A DNA stretch of 8,200 nt from Clostridia bacterium (GTDB taxonomy: Bacteria > Bacillota > Clostridia > Oscillospirales > Ruminococcaceae), in NCBI GenBank assembly GCA_021152595.1, contig JAGKVC010000150.1:1-8200 (forward strand), read 5' to 3'. Positions within the stretch are counted from its first letter, which is position 1, and every line of letters begins with the position of its first letter. Made by a program: the position numbers and the translations under genes. The notes beneath the pieces were generated by a model. That model saw only the letters and a program-made list of their open reading frames with translations, was not told where the DNA came from and made no database searches. Shown in pieces: positions 6,701 to 8,200 of this stretch.

Positions 6701-6716
6701 TGTCCGCCTCCGACGT
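6701..6716 (-). repeat. Short sequence resembling an element near 735-750 (candidate dispersed repeat)
   Basis: The minus strand here reads ACGTCGGAGGCGGACA. The plus strand at 735-750 reads ACATCGGAGGCGGGCA, a 14 of 16 match with two transitions, in the opposite orientation. Extended by two bases it is 15 of 18, with all differences transitions. Both copies are intergenic: this one lies in the 177-nt gap between purF and the MBL gene, a gap with no ORF, no convincing promoter and no terminator. A match this short could be chance. Confidence 0.25.
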
Positions 6717-6760
6717 TATGATTCCAGCTTCGCTGTCAAACCGGCTGTCGGCACCGCAGA

Positions 6761-8161
6761 CTATTCTTCGCCGGTGAAGCAGTAGGTGCAGAGGGAATCC
6801 GGATCAATGCCGACCGCCGTCTTGACATCCGCAAGCAGATGATACTTCAGCGAGGTGAAGTTCAGTCTGCGCGCGATCTGCTCGACCATCGCATGATAAC
6901 GCTCGGTATTGTCCGTACAGTAATCCTTGAGATAACGGTCGTCGCCGTCAAAATCGCGGACGACCTGCCGCGCAATCAGATCCATATCGGATTTGCCCGG
7001 CGAGAAGTTCAGATACTTACATCCGAACATCGAAGGCGGCGAAGCGGAACGGATATGTACCTCTTTCGCGCCGTTGTTGTAGAGGAATTCCACCGTGTTG
7101 CGCATCTGCGTGCCGCGCACGACGGAATCATCCAGAAACAGCAGCTTTTTGCCGCGGATCAACTGCTCCACGGGGATCAGCTTCATATGCGCCGTCAGAT
7201 CGCGGATCGACTGCTTTGCCGGTGTGAAGCTGCGTACCCATGTCGGGGTGTACTTGATAAACGGACGGGCAAACTTGATGCCGCTCTCATTCGCATAGCC
7301 GATTGCATGGCCGTTGCCGGATTCCGGAACACCTGCGACATAATCGACATCAATGCCCTTGTCGCGCCGTGCAAGCAGCGCGCCGCAGTTGTTGCGCATG
7401 ACCTCGACATTCACGCCCTCATAACATGAGGTGGTGTAGCCGTAATAGATCCACAGGAATGCGCAGATTTTCATTTTCTTGTTCGGTTCCTTGAGCGTCT
7501 CGCAGGAATCCGGTGTCAGGAATACAATCTCGCCCGGACCTAAATCGCGCTCATAGCGATAGCCGAGATTCATATAAGAGAAGGACTCGAAAGCCGCGCA
7601 GTATGCGCCCTCCTTGTGTCCGAGGATCAGCGGTGTTCTGCCGAGATAATCACGCGCTGCATAGAGCCCGTCCTTTGTCATCAGCAGAAGCGTCATCGAG
7701 CCGTCGATCTGCTTCTGTGCGTAGCGGATGCCCTCCGCAATCGTATCGCACTGGTTGATCAGCGCTGCGACAAGCTCGGTCGGGTTGAGCTGACCGCCGC
7801 TCTGCTCGTTGAAATGGCCGCCCTTGGAAATGATATCCTCCACAAGCGCTTCGGCATTGTTGATTCTGCCGACCGTCGTCAGTGCATAGCTTCCGAGGTG
7901 AGAACGCACCATGACCGGCTGCGGATCGGTGTCACTGATACATCCGATGCCCATATTGCCGTGCATATCATCCATATCGTCGCCGAACTTCGTCCGGAAC
8001 GGTGCGTTTTCGATGTTGTGGATCGCACGCTGAAAGCCGGTCTCAGGGGCATAAACCGCCATGCCGCCTCTGCGTGCGCCGAGATGTGTGTGGTAATCTA
8101 TTCCGAAGAACAGGTCAGCGGTAATGTCCGATTTGGACACCGCGCCGAAAATACCGCCCAT
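6761..8161 (-). CDS. purF: PurF-family amidophosphoribosyltransferase lacking the catalytic N-terminal Cys
   Basis: This 466-residue cytosolic enzyme has the PurF layout: an N-terminal glutaminase-type (Ntn) domain (about 1-225) and a C-terminal phosphoribosyltransferase domain. PurF makes 5-phosphoribosylamine from PRPP, the first committed purine step. The PRPP-binding loop is intact (LLFLDDSVVRGTQ, 340-352). Four cysteines, 233, 381, 458 and 461 (C-terminal CTYCFTG), match the Fe-S ligands of Bacillus-type PurF. The glutaminase half is odd: the protein begins MGGIFG instead of MCGI. By eye alignment with E. coli PurF, Asn101 is Val97, Asp127 is Pro127 and Arg73 is lost (GCISDTDP), while Arg26 is kept in ARRGG. 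I therefore infer it cannot hydrolyse glutamine and may use ammonia or a partner. The start at 8161 is set by GGAGG at 8168-8172, 6 nt upstream. An upstream in-frame TTG at 8197 would add 12 residues but has no visible support and exposes no Cys. I recall similar MGG-starting homologues in gut anaerobes, so this is probably a lineage rather than a sequencing error. Confidence 0.93.
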   Translation of the reverse strand: MGGIFGAVSKSDITADLFFGIDYHTHLGARRGGMAVYAPETGFQRAIHNIENAPFRTKFGDDMDDMHGNMGIGCISDTDPQPVMVRSHLGSYALTTVGRINNAEALVEDIISKGGHFNEQSGGQLNPTELVAALINQCDTIAEGIRYAQKQIDGSMTLLLMTKDGLYAARDYLGRTPLILGHKEGAYCAAFESFSYMNLGYRYERDLGPGEIVFLTPDSCETLKEPNKKMKICAFLWIYYGYTTSCYEGVNVEVMRNNCGALLARRDKGIDVDYVAGVPESGNGHAIGYANESGIKFARPFIKYTPTWVRSFTPAKQSIRDLTAHMKLIPVEQLIRGKKLLFLDDSVVRGTQMRNTVEFLYNNGAKEVHIRSASPPSMFGCKYLNFSPGKSDMDLIARQVVRDFDGDDRYLKDYCTDNTERYHAMVEQIARRLNFTSLKYHLLADVKTAVGIDPDSLCTYCFTGEE

Positions 8162-8167
8162 AAACTT

Positions 8168-8172
8168 CCTCC
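8168..8172 (-). promoter_or_regulatory. Ribosome binding site of purF
   Basis: GGAGG lies 6 nt before the ATG at 8159-8161. It decides the start in favour of MGGIFG over the upstream in-frame TTG at 8197, and so fixes Gly, not Cys, as the residue after Met. Confidence 0.85.
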
Positions 8173-8179
8173 AATAAGG

Positions 8180-8196
8180 TGTCCGCTTCGCGGACA
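8180..8196 (-). other. Short hairpin upstream of purF
   Basis: A perfect 7-bp inverted repeat (TGTCCGC/GCGGACA, 8180-8186 and 8190-8196) with a 3-nt loop sits just upstream of the purF ribosome binding site. No T-run follows it on the transcribed strand, so it is not a clear terminator. It may be part of a leader or the end of an upstream structure cut by the window edge. Confidence 0.4.
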
Positions 8197-8200
8197 AATT

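Noticed and set aside
6717..6745. TTGACA on the minus strand in the purF-MBL gap as a -35 box
   Set aside because: No acceptable -10 hexamer at 16-18 nt; the nearest AT-rich CATAAC is only about 13 nt away.
8162..8197. Upstream TTG start that would extend PurF by 12 residues, as a possible propeptide
   Set aside because: The strong GGAGG lies inside this extension and serves the ATG at 8161, and cleavage would expose Met-Gly, not Cys, so a processed propeptide makes no sense.
1..8200. CRISPR arrays, tRNA or rRNA genes, insertion sequences, phage or defence genes
   Set aside because: I saw no regularly spaced repeats, no tRNA-like fold, no transposase or integrase motif; coding is continuous with housekeeping purine genes.

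Overview
The window is a stretch of a de novo purine (IMP) biosynthesis operon, with every gene on the minus strand, read from about 8161 down to 77. The moderate-to-high GC content, the strong GGAGG-type ribosome binding sites, the clostridial form of PurN, and the pairing of a PurO-like IMP cyclohydrolase with a separate AICAR transformylase all point to a gut or rumen Firmicute. A Ruminococcus-like member of the Oscillospiraceae is the best guess. This rests on remembered family features, not on a search.

Order in the direction of transcription: purF (PRA synthesis, step 1) at 8161-6761; an UlaG-like metallo-beta-lactamase-fold protein with a C-terminal membrane helix at 6583-5846; purM (AIR synthetase) at 5736-4690; an uncharacterised lipoprotein at 4633-3749; purN (GAR transformylase) at 3736-3107; a PurO-family IMP cyclohydrolase (last step) at 3037-2306; an unrecognised 87-residue protein at 2219-1956; a stand-alone AICAR transformylase (the C-terminal half of ordinary PurH) at 1946-759; and a histidine phosphatase at 637-77. 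Gaps run from 9 to 177 nt. There is no convincing Rho-independent terminator inside the window, so one transcription unit is likely. purD, purE, purC and purL are not here.

Two things make this purine operon non-standard. First, PurF starts MGGIFG where the family's catalytic Cys should follow Met. Other glutamine-site residues also look replaced, while the PRPP site and four Fe-S cysteines are intact. This suggests a PurF without glutaminase activity that uses ammonia or a partner. Second, the normally bifunctional PurH is replaced by a PurO-type cyclohydrolase plus an isolated AICARFT, with a tiny unknown protein between them.

The operon also carries four non-pathway proteins: the MBL protein, the lipoprotein, the 87-residue protein and the phosphatase. 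Several intergenic segments are rich in inverted repeats. The clearest are an 87-nt leader before purM with competing stems and a hairpin cluster right after the AICARFT stop codon. The gap-free coding and shared orientation argue that all nine genes are functional.
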